Below are positions 1-8,317 of a stretch of DNA of 64,000 bases, piece by piece. The first letter of the stretch is position 1; each line of letters opens with the position of its first letter. Source of the DNA: Planctomycetota bacterium. Lineage in GTDB: Bacteria > Planctomycetota > UBA1135. The notes under the pieces are model-generated. The model ran no database searches. It saw nothing but the letters and a program-made list of their open reading frames with translations, and was not told where the DNA came from. The DNA lies in contig PAHY01000033.1 of the NCBI GenBank assembly GCA_002705055.1, positions 62,001 to 126,000 of the forward strand. Reading direction: 5' to 3'. The position numbers and the translations under genes are program-made.

Positions 1-111
1 GTACTCCCCGCCGAAGGGGAACTCGGCCTCGAGCGCAGCCTGGGCCGCGGCTGGATCGGACAGGTCCAGATTCTGGCAGAAGTCGAGGAGCGGCTTCAGA
101 CGATCCTGCAT
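1..111 (-). CDS. N-terminal fragment, unknown function (DUF4863-like?)
   Basis: The first 37 codons of a minus-strand gene are present and the rest lies beyond the left edge. The start is ATG at 111, six bases after a TATCCT hexamer. The fragment is acidic and helical in character, with a motif close to LDLSDPAAA and FPFGGEY. This loosely recalls the N-terminus of DUF4863 (4-hydroxylaminobenzoate lyase-like) proteins, but that is a weak memory-based match. The fragment is too short for a functional call. Confidence 0.5.
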   Translation of the reverse strand, partial: MQDRLKPLLDFCQNLDLSDPAAAQAALEAEFPFGGEY

Positions 112-117
112 CCGGGA

Positions 118-123
118 AGGATA
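118..123 (-). promoter_or_regulatory. -10-like hexamer TATCCT
   Basis: TATCCT lies exactly 6 nt upstream of the ATG at 111 on the minus strand, with no Shine-Dalgarno between. It fits the TANNNT-N4-9-start pattern seen throughout the window and suggests a leaderless transcript. Confidence 0.5.
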
Positions 124-152
124 CCCCCTCCCGGATTGCCTCGTCGCGGAAC

Positions 153-169
153 CCCTGCCATCGGCAGGG
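153..169 (-). terminator. Short hairpin after the Xaa-Pro aminopeptidase gene
   Basis: CCCTGCC and GGCAGGG form a perfect 7-bp stem around a 3-nt loop, 15 nt past the stop of the aminopeptidase gene. There is no long U-run, so intrinsic termination is possible but not certain. Confidence 0.4.
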
Positions 170-183
170 CTTCGGAGCGCGCG

Positions 184-1602
184 CTACTCGGCGCCGTCCC
201 AGGCCTGCGCGCGCAGCGCCTCGATTTCCTCGAGCTTGCGCGGGATCGACGAGGACAGAAGCTCGTATCCGTCCTCGGTGATCAGCACGACGTCCTCGAT
301 GCGCACCCCGATGCCCTCGTCGGGCAGGTAGATCCCCGGCTCGACCGTGAAGACCATGCCCGGCTCCAGGCGCTTGCGGTAGGCGCCGACGTCGTGGGTC
401 GCCATGCCCAGCCAGTGCGAAACCCCGTGCCACATCGGGCCGAAGCCACGATCGCGGATGACGCGCTGCGCCGCCGCGCCCACCTGGCCCAGCGTCGCGC
501 CTGGCTTGCAGAGCTCGAAGGCTGCCTCCTGTGCGTCGTAGACCGCCTGGTAGACCTCGGCCTGGCGCTTCGAGAACTTCTCGGCGACCGGCCAGGAGCG
601 CGAGATGTCGGCGACGTACTGCCGGTACTCGGCGCCGTAGTCGATCATCACCACGTGATCCTCCTCGAGCAGCTGGTTGGCCTGCGGGTAGTGCAGGATG
701 CAGGCCTGCGGGCCGCTGCCGACGATCGCGAGATAGGCCGGGCCCATCGCGCCGAGCTCGAGCATTTTGCCGGTCATGCGCGCGCCGACCTGCCACTCGT
801 ACTCGCCCGGGCGCGCGGTCTTCATCGCGTGCACGTGCGCGGCCCCGGAAATCTCGCAGGCGCGGCGCATCGCCTCGACCTCTTCCGGCGTCTTGACCAG
901 GCGCAGGTTGTCGAGCATCAGCGTCAGGTCCTGGACCTCGACTTCGTAGGTCTCGGCCAGCTTGCGGCCGAACTGATCGCCGCGGTTCGTCCGGCCGTCA
1001 AAGCGATCGTTCAGCACATCGGCCTTGGCCGACAGCAGGTTGTCGCGCGACATCATCCAGTTCTCGGCCGGCTGCCGCTGCACGTAGAAGGTCTTGTGCT
1101 TCGCCGCCAGCTTCTCAAGCAGCGCTTCGAGGTTGCCTGACTTCCCCGGGACGCCGTTCTTCGACAGCTTGGTGACCTTCTCGATGGTCGTGTACTGCCG
1201 CCCCTCTTCCGGGCTGATCAGATCGCCCAGCCAGCGCTCCTCCTGCGGATTGACCAGCGGCAGCAGCAGGTACTCTTCGCCGGTGCTCGGGACGCAGACG
1301 TAGACCGCGTTCGGGGTGGTGATCCCAGTGAAGTACCAGAAGTTGTTGTCCTGGCGGAACTCGCGGTAGTCGTTCTGGGCGCCGGCGCCGCGCAGGACGA
1401 TCACGCCGTCCTTGTCCTGAGCCTGCGCCAGGAAGGTCTCCATCAGCGCCTTGCGGCGAGCTTCATGCCATTCCTTGTTGAACAGGCCCTGGCCGCGGCC
1501 GTCCTCGGGCCATTGCTGGGCGGTCGCGTTCGGAGCGGTGGCGAGGAAGGCGGTCGAGGCGAGTGCCGACAGCAGCAGAGCAGACAGGCGAGGGGAAGCC
1601 AT
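184..1602 (-). CDS. Secreted Xaa-Pro aminopeptidase, M24B family
   Basis: This 472-residue protein has an N-terminal signal peptide of about 28 residues ending near NATA, so it should be exported. An aminopeptidase P N-terminal domain is followed by a pita-bread M24 domain. The expected metal ligands are visible: IDYGAEYRQYVADISR (two Asp), a His in the GVSHWLG stretch, and Glu in VEPGIYLPDEG and RIEDVVLI. The family removes the N-terminal residue from peptides with Pro in second position, using two Mn or Zn ions. Its gene is a single unit, divergent from the cysteine desulfurase. The ATG start follows a TAGACT hexamer by 6 nt. Confidence 0.9.
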   Translation of the reverse strand: MASPRLSALLLSALASTAFLATAPNATAQQWPEDGRGQGLFNKEWHEARRKALMETFLAQAQDKDGVIVLRGAGAQNDYREFRQDNNFWYFTGITTPNAVYVCVPSTGEEYLLLPLVNPQEERWLGDLISPEEGRQYTTIEKVTKLSKNGVPGKSGNLEALLEKLAAKHKTFYVQRQPAENWMMSRDNLLSAKADVLNDRFDGRTNRGDQFGRKLAETYEVEVQDLTLMLDNLRLVKTPEEVEAMRRACEISGAAHVHAMKTARPGEYEWQVGARMTGKMLELGAMGPAYLAIVGSGPQACILHYPQANQLLEEDHVVMIDYGAEYRQYVADISRSWPVAEKFSKRQAEVYQAVYDAQEAAFELCKPGATLGQVGAAAQRVIRDRGFGPMWHGVSHWLGMATHDVGAYRKRLEPGMVFTVEPGIYLPDEGIGVRIEDVVLITEDGYELLSSSIPRKLEEIEALRAQAWDGAE

Positions 1603-1608
1603 GGTCCA

Positions 1609-1614
1609 AGTCTA
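1609..1614 (-). promoter_or_regulatory. -10-like hexamer TAGACT
   Basis: TAGACT is separated from the ATG at 1602 by TGGACC only. This places the predicted transcription start at or beside the start codon. Confidence 0.5.
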
Positions 1615-1672
1615 CGCTGCCTGACCCCCTTCGTTGGGCTCGCGCTGCGCGGCGCGCGGCCGCCACGGCAAA

Positions 1673-2860
1673 ATGGTGCGCCGCGCCATGCTCTACCTCG
1701 ACCACGCCGCGACCGCTCCCCCTCTGCCCGAAGCCCTCGAGGCCTTCGCCCGGGCAGCCCGGGATGCCTACGCCAACCCCGGCTCACTGCACGGCTTGGG
1801 GGCGCAGGCGGCGCGCGCGCTCGAAGAGGCGCGCGGTGAGCTGAAGCGGGCGATGGGCGCGCGCGGCTACCGCGTCGTCCTGACGGCGACCGGCACCGAG
1901 GCGAACGACCTGGGGATCCGCGGCCTGGCGCGCGCGGTGAAGTCGAAGGTGGAGCGCGCTTCGGGCAAGCCGGCCCGCGTGCTGGTCTCCTCGATCGAAC
2001 ATCCCTGCTCGCTGCTCCCCGCACGCGCTTTGGCCGAGGAGGGCTTTGTGGTGGAGGAGATCGCGCCGGATGCCGCAGGTGTGGTGCGCGTCGAGGCGCT
2101 GCAGGATCGGCTCGATAGAGATGTCGCGCTGGTCAGTCTGCACTGGGCGAACAACGAGCTGGGATCCCTGCTGCCGATCGCCGAGCTGGTGCAGCAGACG
2201 CGCGCGGTCGCGCCGCATGCCGTCTTCCATACCGACGCGGTGCAGGCAGCCGGCAAGCGCGCCGAGAGCTTCGATTCACTGGGCGCGGATTCGATCGCCA
2301 TCGCCGCGCACAAGTTTGGCGGCGTCCGCGGATGCGCCGCGCTGTTCCTGCGCGAAGGCGCGCCGGAGCCGCTCCCTCTGAGCCTCGGCGGCGGCCACGA
2401 GGGAGGACTGCGCTCTGGCACCGAGAACGTGATGGGCGCGGTCGCCATGGCGGCGGCGGCAGGCGTGCGTCGGGCGCGGCTGAGCCAGGACCGGCGCTGC
2501 TATCTCGATCGTCGCGCCAAGCTGCTGGCGAGCCTGCGCGAAGCTGCGCCGGACGCAGTCGTCGTCGGGCCGCAGCGCGAGGAAGTCTGCCTCGGTTCGA
2601 TCTTGTCGATCGCCTTCCCCGGCACCGTCGCCGAGACGCTGCTCCATCTGCTCGAAGCCGAGGGCATCGCCTGCGGCAGCGGCAGCGCCTGCTCCAGCCA
2701 CGGCCACGGCCACACCGAGTCGGCCATCCTCACGGCGATCGAGTTGCCGCGGGAACTGCGCAACAGCGTGCTCCGCTTCAGCCTGGACGGCACCGAGTCG
2801 GACACGGAGCTCGCCGCCGTGGGCACGGCGCTGAGCCGCGCGCTCGAGCGCCTGCGCTAA
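1673..2860 (+). CDS. Cysteine desulfurase, NifS/IscS-type class V aminotransferase
   Basis: The enzyme uses PLP to take sulfur from cysteine for Fe-S clusters and thio-cofactors. The N-terminus reads YLDHAATAPP, typical of the family. The PLP lysine sits in AAHKFGGVRG, and the catalytic cysteine in the loop CGSGSACSSH. The ORF track starts at 1634, but that extension runs back into the promoter region of the divergent peptidase gene. ATG at 1673 or 1688 is more likely, because the conserved fold begins at MLYLDHAAT. No iscU, iscA or suf genes are adjacent. Such enzymes can also supply selenium for selenophosphate, which is worth noting given the selenoprotein candidates nearby; that link is inference. 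Confidence 0.92.
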   Translation: MVRRAMLYLDHAATAPPLPEALEAFARAARDAYANPGSLHGLGAQAARALEEARGELKRAMGARGYRVVLTATGTEANDLGIRGLARAVKSKVERASGKPARVLVSSIEHPCSLLPARALAEEGFVVEEIAPDAAGVVRVEALQDRLDRDVALVSLHWANNELGSLLPIAELVQQTRAVAPHAVFHTDAVQAAGKRAESFDSLGADSIAIAAHKFGGVRGCAALFLREGAPEPLPLSLGGGHEGGLRSGTENVMGAVAMAAAAGVRRARLSQDRRCYLDRRAKLLASLREAAPDAVVVGPQREEVCLGSILSIAFPGTVAETLLHLLEAEGIACGSGSACSSHGHGHTESAILTAIELPRELRNSVLRFSLDGTESDTELAAVGTALSRALERLR

Positions 2861-2868
2861 GTAGGTTC

Positions 2869-3879
2869 TCAGCCGGGGAACTGCAGCCCCAGCTTCTCCA
2901 TCTCGTGGCGTAGCGTGAGTGGCAGGCCTTCGAGCAGATCGCGCGGCTCGTACCCCAGCTCGCGCTTCGCTTTCGAGTTGTCGCCCAGGTAGGTCGCACG
3001 GGCCGCGACGCGCAGCGTTTCCGGGTGATAGTCGGGCGGCAGCTTCATCCACTGGAACGCCTGCATGAAGCCGGCGAGGAACCGCAGCAGGCCCGGACCC
3101 GCGGTGCGGCTGGGCGCCGGTACGCCGCAGATCTCTTCCATCAGCGAGAAGGCCTCGACCAGGCTGCAACGCTCGCCGCAGACGATGTACTTCTCGCCGG
3201 CGCGCCCGTGCTGCATGCCCAGGCGATGGGCCGTCGCCACGTCGTCGACGTAGGCCCAGCAGTACTCCGGCTTGGCCGGAATCAGCGGCAGCTTGCGACG
3301 TAGATAGTTGCGGATCATGCGGCCGATCGAGGAGTGATCGTCGGGGCCGTAGATCAGCCCGGGCATCGCCACCACCAGCGGTAGACCATCCTGCATCGCC
3401 TGCAATGCCAGACCATGCGCTTCGGCCTTGGTGGCGTCGTAGGCTGACAGGTGTGCGCCCTCGAAGTGGTAGCTCTCATCCACCATGACGCCCTCGGTAT
3501 CCGAGTTGACCGCCAGCGTGCTGGTGTAGACCCCCTTGGGGATCTGAAGCTCACCCATCAGGTCGAGCACGTTGCGCGTGCCATCGACGTTGATGCGCTC
3601 GGCCAGCTTGGCCTCGTGCGCCGTCGCGCCGACCTTGTACCAGGCAGCAAGGTGATAGACGCCGTCTGCGCCCTGCATGCCGGGCCGCATACTCTCGATG
3701 TCGGTGATGTCGCCTTCGGTGAAGTCGATCCGACCGGGAGCTTTGCTGGCGTATTCGGCCAGCGCCGCGCCCTTCGAGCTTGAGCGGACCAGCGCCACGA
3801 CTTCATCGCCCTGATCAAGCAGCTGGCGTGCCAGCGAGCCCCCGAGGAAGCCCGTCGCACCGGTGACGAAGACGCGCAT
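2869..3879 (-). CDS. NAD-dependent epimerase/dehydratase (extended SDR, dihydroflavonol reductase-like)
   Basis: A 336-residue Rossmann enzyme starting with VTGATGFLGGSLARQLL (the GxxGxxG nucleotide site). The catalytic Tyr-Lys pair is in SAYDATKAEA. The best-known relatives are dihydroflavonol-4-reductase-like and HpnA-like sugar or hopanoid reductases, so the substrate cannot be read from sequence. It is convergent with the cysteine desulfurase, 8 nt apart, and downstream of the ribonucleotide reductase. It has its own TAAACT hexamer 6 nt before the ATG, so independent transcription is likely. Confidence 0.85.
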   Translation of the reverse strand: MRVFVTGATGFLGGSLARQLLDQGDEVVALVRSSSKGAALAEYASKAPGRIDFTEGDITDIESMRPGMQGADGVYHLAAWYKVGATAHEAKLAERINVDGTRNVLDLMGELQIPKGVYTSTLAVNSDTEGVMVDESYHFEGAHLSAYDATKAEAHGLALQAMQDGLPLVVAMPGLIYGPDDHSSIGRMIRNYLRRKLPLIPAKPEYCWAYVDDVATAHRLGMQHGRAGEKYIVCGERCSLVEAFSLMEEICGVPAPSRTAGPGLLRFLAGFMQAFQWMKLPPDYHPETLRVAARATYLGDNSKAKRELGYEPRDLLEGLPLTLRHEMEKLGLQFPG

Positions 3880-3885
3880 CCCAAC

Positions 3886-3891
3886 AGTTTA
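3886..3891 (-). promoter_or_regulatory. -10-like hexamer TAAACT
   Basis: TAAACT lies 6 nt before the epimerase ATG at 3879, again with no ribosome-binding site between them. It sits directly after the hairpin that may end the ribonucleotide reductase transcript. Confidence 0.45.
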
Positions 3892-3921
3892 CGCCCGCAC
3901 CTTCAGAAGAAGATGCGGGCG
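3892..3921 (-). terminator. Hairpin after the ribonucleotide reductase gene
   Basis: CGCCCGCA and TGCGGGCG form a perfect 8-bp stem between the ribonucleotide reductase stop and the epimerase promoter. The T-tract is weak (TAAACTGTT), so this may be a partial terminator or an mRNA 3' end stabiliser. Confidence 0.45.
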
Positions 3922-3944
3922 CTTGGTCACAAAAGCTCAACAGA

Positions 3945-6545
3945 TCAGCACTGCGAGTAGCCACAGCCGTGGCACTTGCAGCAGCCTTCCTCGAAGGTGA
4001 GGGTGCCGCCTTCGCAGGACGGGCACTTGATCTTGAAGGCATTGCCCATGCCGGATCCGGCGCGGGCGCCGGCCTGCAGCGCGCCGCCGGGGTTGCCCTG
4101 CGGATCTTCCGAGAGCTGATCCGGATCGACTTCGCCGAGCAGAATCGCCTTGAGGCCGAAGTGCGCCTTGGCCTGCTGGTACTTGGCCAGCGCCTTGGCC
4201 AGGCCATCGGCCAGCGACATGATGCGGCCGTCCTTGGACGGGACCGACAGCGACGAGCCGATGCCTTCGAGCTGCTTGAGCGCCATCGACATTTCGCCGC
4301 CGCAGCGCAAGAACAGCGACAGCATGCGGCAGATGGCCTCGAGGTCGCTGTTGGCGACGTCGCCGCCCTTGCCGAGCTGCGCGAAGACCTCCATTTCGCG
4401 ATCCTTCTGCGCGTCGACCGAGATCTTGACGTGCATATTGCCGAAGGGCGTCATCTGACGCACGCGGATCGACGGCATGATCTCGGGGAGACGCACCGGA
4501 GCGATCGGCGTGTCGGCAGCCGGCGCCGGCGTGGCTGCGGCCTCTTCCTTCTGCTTGAGCGCCATCGGCTGCATATCGCGGCAGCCGTCGCGGTAGACGG
4601 TCACGCCCTTGCAGCCTTCGCGCCATGCCAGCAGGTAGGCGGTGCGCACGTCGTCTTCGCTCGACTCGTGCGGCAGGTTGATCGTCTTCGAGACCGCGTT
4701 GTCGATGTGCGACTGCCAGGCGGCCTGCATCAGGATGTGATCGCGCGGCACCACGTCGCGCGCGGTGACGAAGGTCGACTTGAGCTCGCTGGGCAGGTCC
4801 GACTCGCTGACGGTGCCGTCGGTGAGCGCCACGTCGATGACCGCGTCGATCTCGACCTCGGAGTAGCCGCGCTTCTCAAGCGCCTCGCGGAAGTCCGGCT
4901 GGACCTCGCGCATGACCACCGGCACGCCGTCGGCGTTCTTCATGACCTGGCGCTGGAAGGCCAGCGAGAACATCGGCTCGATGCCGCCCGAGCAGCCGGC
5001 GATGATCGAAATCGTGCCGGTCGGCGCCACGGTGCTGACGTGCGAGTTGCGCCGCGGCTTCTTGCCTTCGACCTGCGGCTTGGAACCTTCCCAAGCTTCG
5101 AAGGGGGCGCGGCCGTCTTCTTCGACCAGCGCTTCGCTGGCGCGGTAGGCGCCGTCGGTCAGCCGCTCGCTGAAGGTGCGCGCGACCTCGAAGCTCTTCT
5201 CCGAGCCGTAACGCACGCCCAGCTTGAACAGCAGATCGGCGAAGCCCATGACCCCCAGCCCGATGCGGCGCTCCTGGTTGGCGCGCTCGCGGATCTCGGG
5301 GATCGGGTAGTTGTTGATCGTGACGACGTCGTCGAGGAAGCGGGTGCAGTCCGCGACGGAGGTGTCGAACTCTTCCCAGTCGATGCGGTCCTTCCAGTCG
5401 GCCGCTTCGGGCGCGTTGTCCTTGTAGAACTTGCCGAGGTTGATCGAGCCCAGGTTGCAGGAACCGTAGGGCAGCAGCCACTGCTCGCCGCAAGGGTTGG
5501 TGGCCTCGTAGTCGCCCAGGTTCGGTACCTGGTTGTCGGCGTTCGCGCGATCGATGAACAGCATGCCCGGCTCGCCGTTCTTCCACGCATAGTGGATGAT
5601 CGAGTCCATGACCTCGCCGTAGTGGTAGTACTCGACACCTTCCGTCGGCGCGCCGGCGGCGTAGGCCTCGTAGTCGGCCTCCGAGATGCGCCGGCCCTCG
5701 ACCTTGCGCACCCAGCCCTTCTGACCGCTGCGCGGATTGACGATGACGATCGGCTCGTTGGGCGCGTCGACGACCTTCTGCATCCAGGCCTCGGTCACCG
5801 CGACCGAGACGTTGTAGTTGGTCCAGCGCGAGAGGTCGTCCTTGGCGCGCACGAACTCGACCACATCCGGGTGGTCACAGCGCATGACGCCCATGTTGGC
5901 GCCGCGCCGGAAGGCGCCCTGCTGGATCGACTCGGTGCCGGCTGAGAAGGTGTCGATGAAGGACAGCGGGCCGGAGGTGCGGCCGCCGCTCGAGGCCACT
6001 AGGTCGCCCTCGGGGCGCAGCCGCGAGAAGCTGAAGCCGGTGCCGCCGCCCGCCTTCTGAATGAGGGCGACGTGCTTGAGGGTCGTGAAGATGCCGTCGA
6101 TCGAATCTTCGACCGGGAGCACGAAGCAGGCCGAGAGCATGCCCATCTCGCGGCCGGCGTTCATCAGGGTCGGCGAGTTCGGGACGAAGACGCCGGTCGA
6201 CATCAGCTCGTAGAAGCGGCGCGCCCAGCGGTCGCCGACGCGCGGCTCGACCTGGAACTCGGGGGCGGCCACCGCCGCGGCGACGCGCCAGAACAGATCC
6301 TTGGGCTGCTCGCAGACCTCGCCGCTGACCTTGTCCTTGGCCAGATAACGGTTGGCGAGGACGGTGGCCGCGTTTTCCGTCAGCTGCGGCTCGGGCAGGT
6401 CGGCCGGGACCGAGGGGATCTCGAACAGGGCCGGCTGGCCATTGCTGGCCGGGCGGGTTGAGGAACGCTTCTTAGAAGAGGCCTTCGACCGGGTGCTGGT
6501 GCGTTTGCGGGAGGCAGAGCGGGGGGAGGATTTCTTCGCGTCCAT
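3945..6545 (-). CDS. nrdJ: Adenosylcobalamin-dependent (class II) ribonucleoside-diphosphate reductase
   Basis: This 866-residue enzyme makes deoxyribonucleotides without oxygen, using a cobalamin-generated thiyl radical. Visible family segments are MLSACFVLPVEDS, AGGGTGFSFSRLRP, NPCGEQ and YGSCNLGSINL in the barrel, and a C-terminal zinc-ribbon-like CPSC/CKCHGCGYSQC tail of the kind used to re-reduce the active site. I start at ATG 6545 (MDAKKSS); the longer ORF-track start reads into the divergent promoter of the SRPBCC gene. The first 40 residues are a Lys/Arg/Ser/Thr-rich tail that class II enzymes do not need. No nrdAB is present here. Confidence 0.92.
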   Translation of the reverse strand: MDAKKSSPRSASRKRTSTRSKASSKKRSSTRPASNGQPALFEIPSVPADLPEPQLTENAATVLANRYLAKDKVSGEVCEQPKDLFWRVAAAVAAPEFQVEPRVGDRWARRFYELMSTGVFVPNSPTLMNAGREMGMLSACFVLPVEDSIDGIFTTLKHVALIQKAGGGTGFSFSRLRPEGDLVASSGGRTSGPLSFIDTFSAGTESIQQGAFRRGANMGVMRCDHPDVVEFVRAKDDLSRWTNYNVSVAVTEAWMQKVVDAPNEPIVIVNPRSGQKGWVRKVEGRRISEADYEAYAAGAPTEGVEYYHYGEVMDSIIHYAWKNGEPGMLFIDRANADNQVPNLGDYEATNPCGEQWLLPYGSCNLGSINLGKFYKDNAPEAADWKDRIDWEEFDTSVADCTRFLDDVVTINNYPIPEIRERANQERRIGLGVMGFADLLFKLGVRYGSEKSFEVARTFSERLTDGAYRASEALVEEDGRAPFEAWEGSKPQVEGKKPRRNSHVSTVAPTGTISIIAGCSGGIEPMFSLAFQRQVMKNADGVPVVMREVQPDFREALEKRGYSEVEIDAVIDVALTDGTVSESDLPSELKSTFVTARDVVPRDHILMQAAWQSHIDNAVSKTINLPHESSEDDVRTAYLLAWREGCKGVTVYRDGCRDMQPMALKQKEEAAATPAPAADTPIAPVRLPEIMPSIRVRQMTPFGNMHVKISVDAQKDREMEVFAQLGKGGDVANSDLEAICRMLSLFLRCGGEMSMALKQLEGIGSSLSVPSKDGRIMSLADGLAKALAKYQQAKAHFGLKAILLGEVDPDQLSEDPQGNPGGALQAGARAGSGMGNAFKIKCPSCEGGTLTFEEGCCKCHGCGYSQC

Positions 6546-6631
6546 GGCAACCCGGCCAAAGGTAGAGGCCGACTCCAAGTCGTTCCAGAAGAACCATTGG
6601 AATCCGTCCACAAGCTCTCCACAGCGCGTCC

Positions 6632-6637
6632 TATGAG
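6632..6637 (+). promoter_or_regulatory. -10-like hexamer TATGAG
   Basis: TATGAG lies 5 nt before the ATG at 6643. It is a weaker member of the window-wide hexamer pattern. Confidence 0.35.
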
Positions 6638-6642
6638 AGGGC

Positions 6643-7158
6643 ATGAAGCCACCCTTCCCGGCCGGGACGCAGCGGGTCCAGTTCGAGACCTGGCTGCCGT
6701 ATCCACCCGATGAGGTCTGGCCGTTTTTCTGCGACCCGAAGAACCTCGAGCGGATCACCCCGCCGTGGCTGAACTTTCAGGTCGTCGACAGCAGCGGGCC
6801 ACTCGGTGCTGATACCACGATTGACTACAAGCTGCGCTTCCGGGGCATCCCGATGAAGTGGCGCACCCTGCTGCTGGAGTGGGAACCAGGGAAGAGGTTT
6901 GTGGACACCTCGCTCAAGGGGGCCTTCAAGATCTGGCACCACGAGCATCGCTTCGAGGCGGTCGACGGCGGCACCCGGATGACCGACACCGTCCATTACC
7001 TGGTGCCCTTCGGCTGGCTTGGCCGGACCTTCTCCGGCTGGATGGTGGCCCGCGATGTGCGCGCCATCTTCGCCTACCGCGAAAAGGTGATCCGCGAGAT
7101 CTTCCCGGCTCAGACCGCGAGCGCAGACGAACGCTCGAGCGCGGCGCTCAGTACCTGA
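6643..7158 (+). CDS. SRPBCC-family (START/Bet v1-like, cyclase/dehydrase) protein
   Basis: A 171-residue helix-grip protein. The N-terminal FETWLPYPPDEVWPFFCDP and the following NLERITPPW are characteristic of polyketide cyclase/dehydrase and CoxG-like SRPBCC proteins, which bind hydrophobic ligands in a deep cavity. No catalytic site can be assigned. It is divergent from nrdJ. Its last 49 nt overlap the 3' end of the convergent glycosyltransferase gene. Confidence 0.8.
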   Translation: MKPPFPAGTQRVQFETWLPYPPDEVWPFFCDPKNLERITPPWLNFQVVDSSGPLGADTTIDYKLRFRGIPMKWRTLLLEWEPGKRFVDTSLKGAFKIWHHEHRFEAVDGGTRMTDTVHYLVPFGWLGRTFSGWMVARDVRAIFAYREKVIREIFPAQTASADERSSAALST

Positions 7159-8144
7159 GCCGAGTCCAGGTCGACGCCGCAGCGGAAGTGTCCCTCCGGG
7201 CACTCGGGGTGGCCGTGGATCCCGCACGGACGGCAATCGAGGCCATCCACCTCGAGCACCAGGTCGCGCGGGCCGCGCGGGGCGAAGCCGAAGGCGGGGA
7301 TGGTGCTGCAGTAGACCGCGACCACCGGAATCCCGGCCGCGACGCCCAGGTGCATCGGCGCCGAGTCATTGCTGACCAGCGTGGCGCAGCGCTCGAGCAC
7401 CGCGGCGGATTCGCGCAGGCTGGTCTGCCCCGCGAGGTCGAGGCAGGGCGCGCAGCCGACCGGAAGCTGGGCGGCCGCGCGGATTTCGGCGCACAGGGCG
7501 GCGTCATCCGGGCCGCCGAGCAGGACGGTGGGCCGTCCGGCCCGAGCCATCCCGCCCAGCAGCTCGGCCCAGCGAACGGCCGGCCAGCGCTTGGTGGCCC
7601 AGATCGAACCCGGGGCCAGGGCGACGGGAGCCGCAGGCAGTTGCGCCAGCAACTCCTTAGCGCGGGCGCGCTCGGCCTCGCCGGGATACATCCGCGGGGC
7701 CTCCCAGGGACCGCCCCCGATCAGCTCGAGGTTGCGCTCGACCTCGTGGAGTTCCTTGCGGTAGCGTATTCGTTGCGTGTACAACCAGGCCGCGCTGGCA
7801 TTGTGAAAGCCGACACGCAGCGGGATTCCGGCCCAGCGCAGCAGCGCAGCGGTCCGCCAGGATCGATGGGAACAGATCGCACGGGCATATCGTTGCTGAC
7901 GCAACATTTTTGCCATCCGCCGCAACCCGCCGAGGCCGCGATCCGCCCCCCGCTTGTCGAAGACCCGCAGCTCGCGGATCTGAGGATGACCGGCGAGCAT
8001 CTGGGCCCCGCCCGGCCCGGCCAGAAAGTCGACGGGCTCGTCCGGCCAGCGGGCAGCCGCCGCCCGGACCAAGGGCTCGGCGCACAACACATCTCCCAGG
8101 AAGGAGGTGTCGACCAGCAGAGTGCCCCGGCGTTCGCTCACCAC
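7110..8144 (-). CDS. Glycosyltransferase family 9, ADP-heptose:LPS heptosyltransferase-like
   Basis: A 344-residue GT-B protein. It has the N-terminal strand TLLVDTSFLGDVLCAEPLV and the sugar-nucleotide region SNDSAPMHLGVAAGIPVVAVY, both typical of WaaF/WaaC/RfaQ-type enzymes that add heptose to lipopolysaccharide core on the cytoplasmic side. An outer membrane with LPS is therefore implied. The true substrate is unknown and no lpx or other waa gene is adjacent. The start is one of two consecutive GTG codons (8144 or 8141), just after TAGAAT. Confidence 0.85.
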   Translation of the reverse strand: MVSERRGTLLVDTSFLGDVLCAEPLVRAAAARWPDEPVDFLAGPGGAQMLAGHPQIRELRVFDKRGADRGLGGLRRMAKMLRQQRYARAICSHRSWRTAALLRWAGIPLRVGFHNASAAWLYTQRIRYRKELHEVERNLELIGGGPWEAPRMYPGEAERARAKELLAQLPAAPVALAPGSIWATKRWPAVRWAELLGGMARAGRPTVLLGGPDDAALCAEIRAAAQLPVGCAPCLDLAGQTSLRESAAVLERCATLVSNDSAPMHLGVAAGIPVVAVYCSTIPAFGFAPRGPRDLVLEVDGLDCRPCGIHGHPECPEGHFRCGVDLDSAQVLSAALERSSALAV

Positions 8145-8148
8145 ACGG

Positions 8149-8154
8149 ATTCTA
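8149..8154 (-). promoter_or_regulatory. -10-like hexamer TAGAAT
   Basis: TAGAAT lies 4 nt before the first GTG and 7 nt before the second GTG of the GT9 gene. The second spacing matches the window-wide pattern and favours a start at 8141. Confidence 0.5.
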
Positions 8155-8190
8155 GAGAGACTGCCCCCCTTAAGTGGGCTTTTTTGCCCT

Positions 8191-8251
8191 AAGTCATTTG
8201 AAACAAGTGACTTAACGTTTATTTTCTCAGCTGAGGGGGCCGAGCTGAGAA
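8191..8251 (-). terminator. Two tandem hairpins downstream of the HEXXH protein gene
   Basis: The region has two inverted repeats: TTCTCAGCT/AGCTGAGAA (9 bp, 10-nt loop, 8224-8251) and AAGTCATTTG/CAAGTGACTT (10 bp with one mismatch, AAA loop, 8191-8213). A T/A-rich stretch GGGCAAAAAAGCCC follows on the minus strand. They lie between two minus-strand genes and may terminate the upstream one. The 173-nt gap contains no ORF. Confidence 0.45.
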
Positions 8252-8317
8252 TTCACCCCGAAGTTACTACTAGGAAGTGATTTAGGACCGCGCGAGCACA
8301 CTGAAAGGGGCCAGATT

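Noticed and set aside
3969-5945. 658-residue plus-strand ORF opposite nrdJ
   Set aside because: Same antisense effect; composition is not protein-like and the nrdJ frame has clear family motifs.
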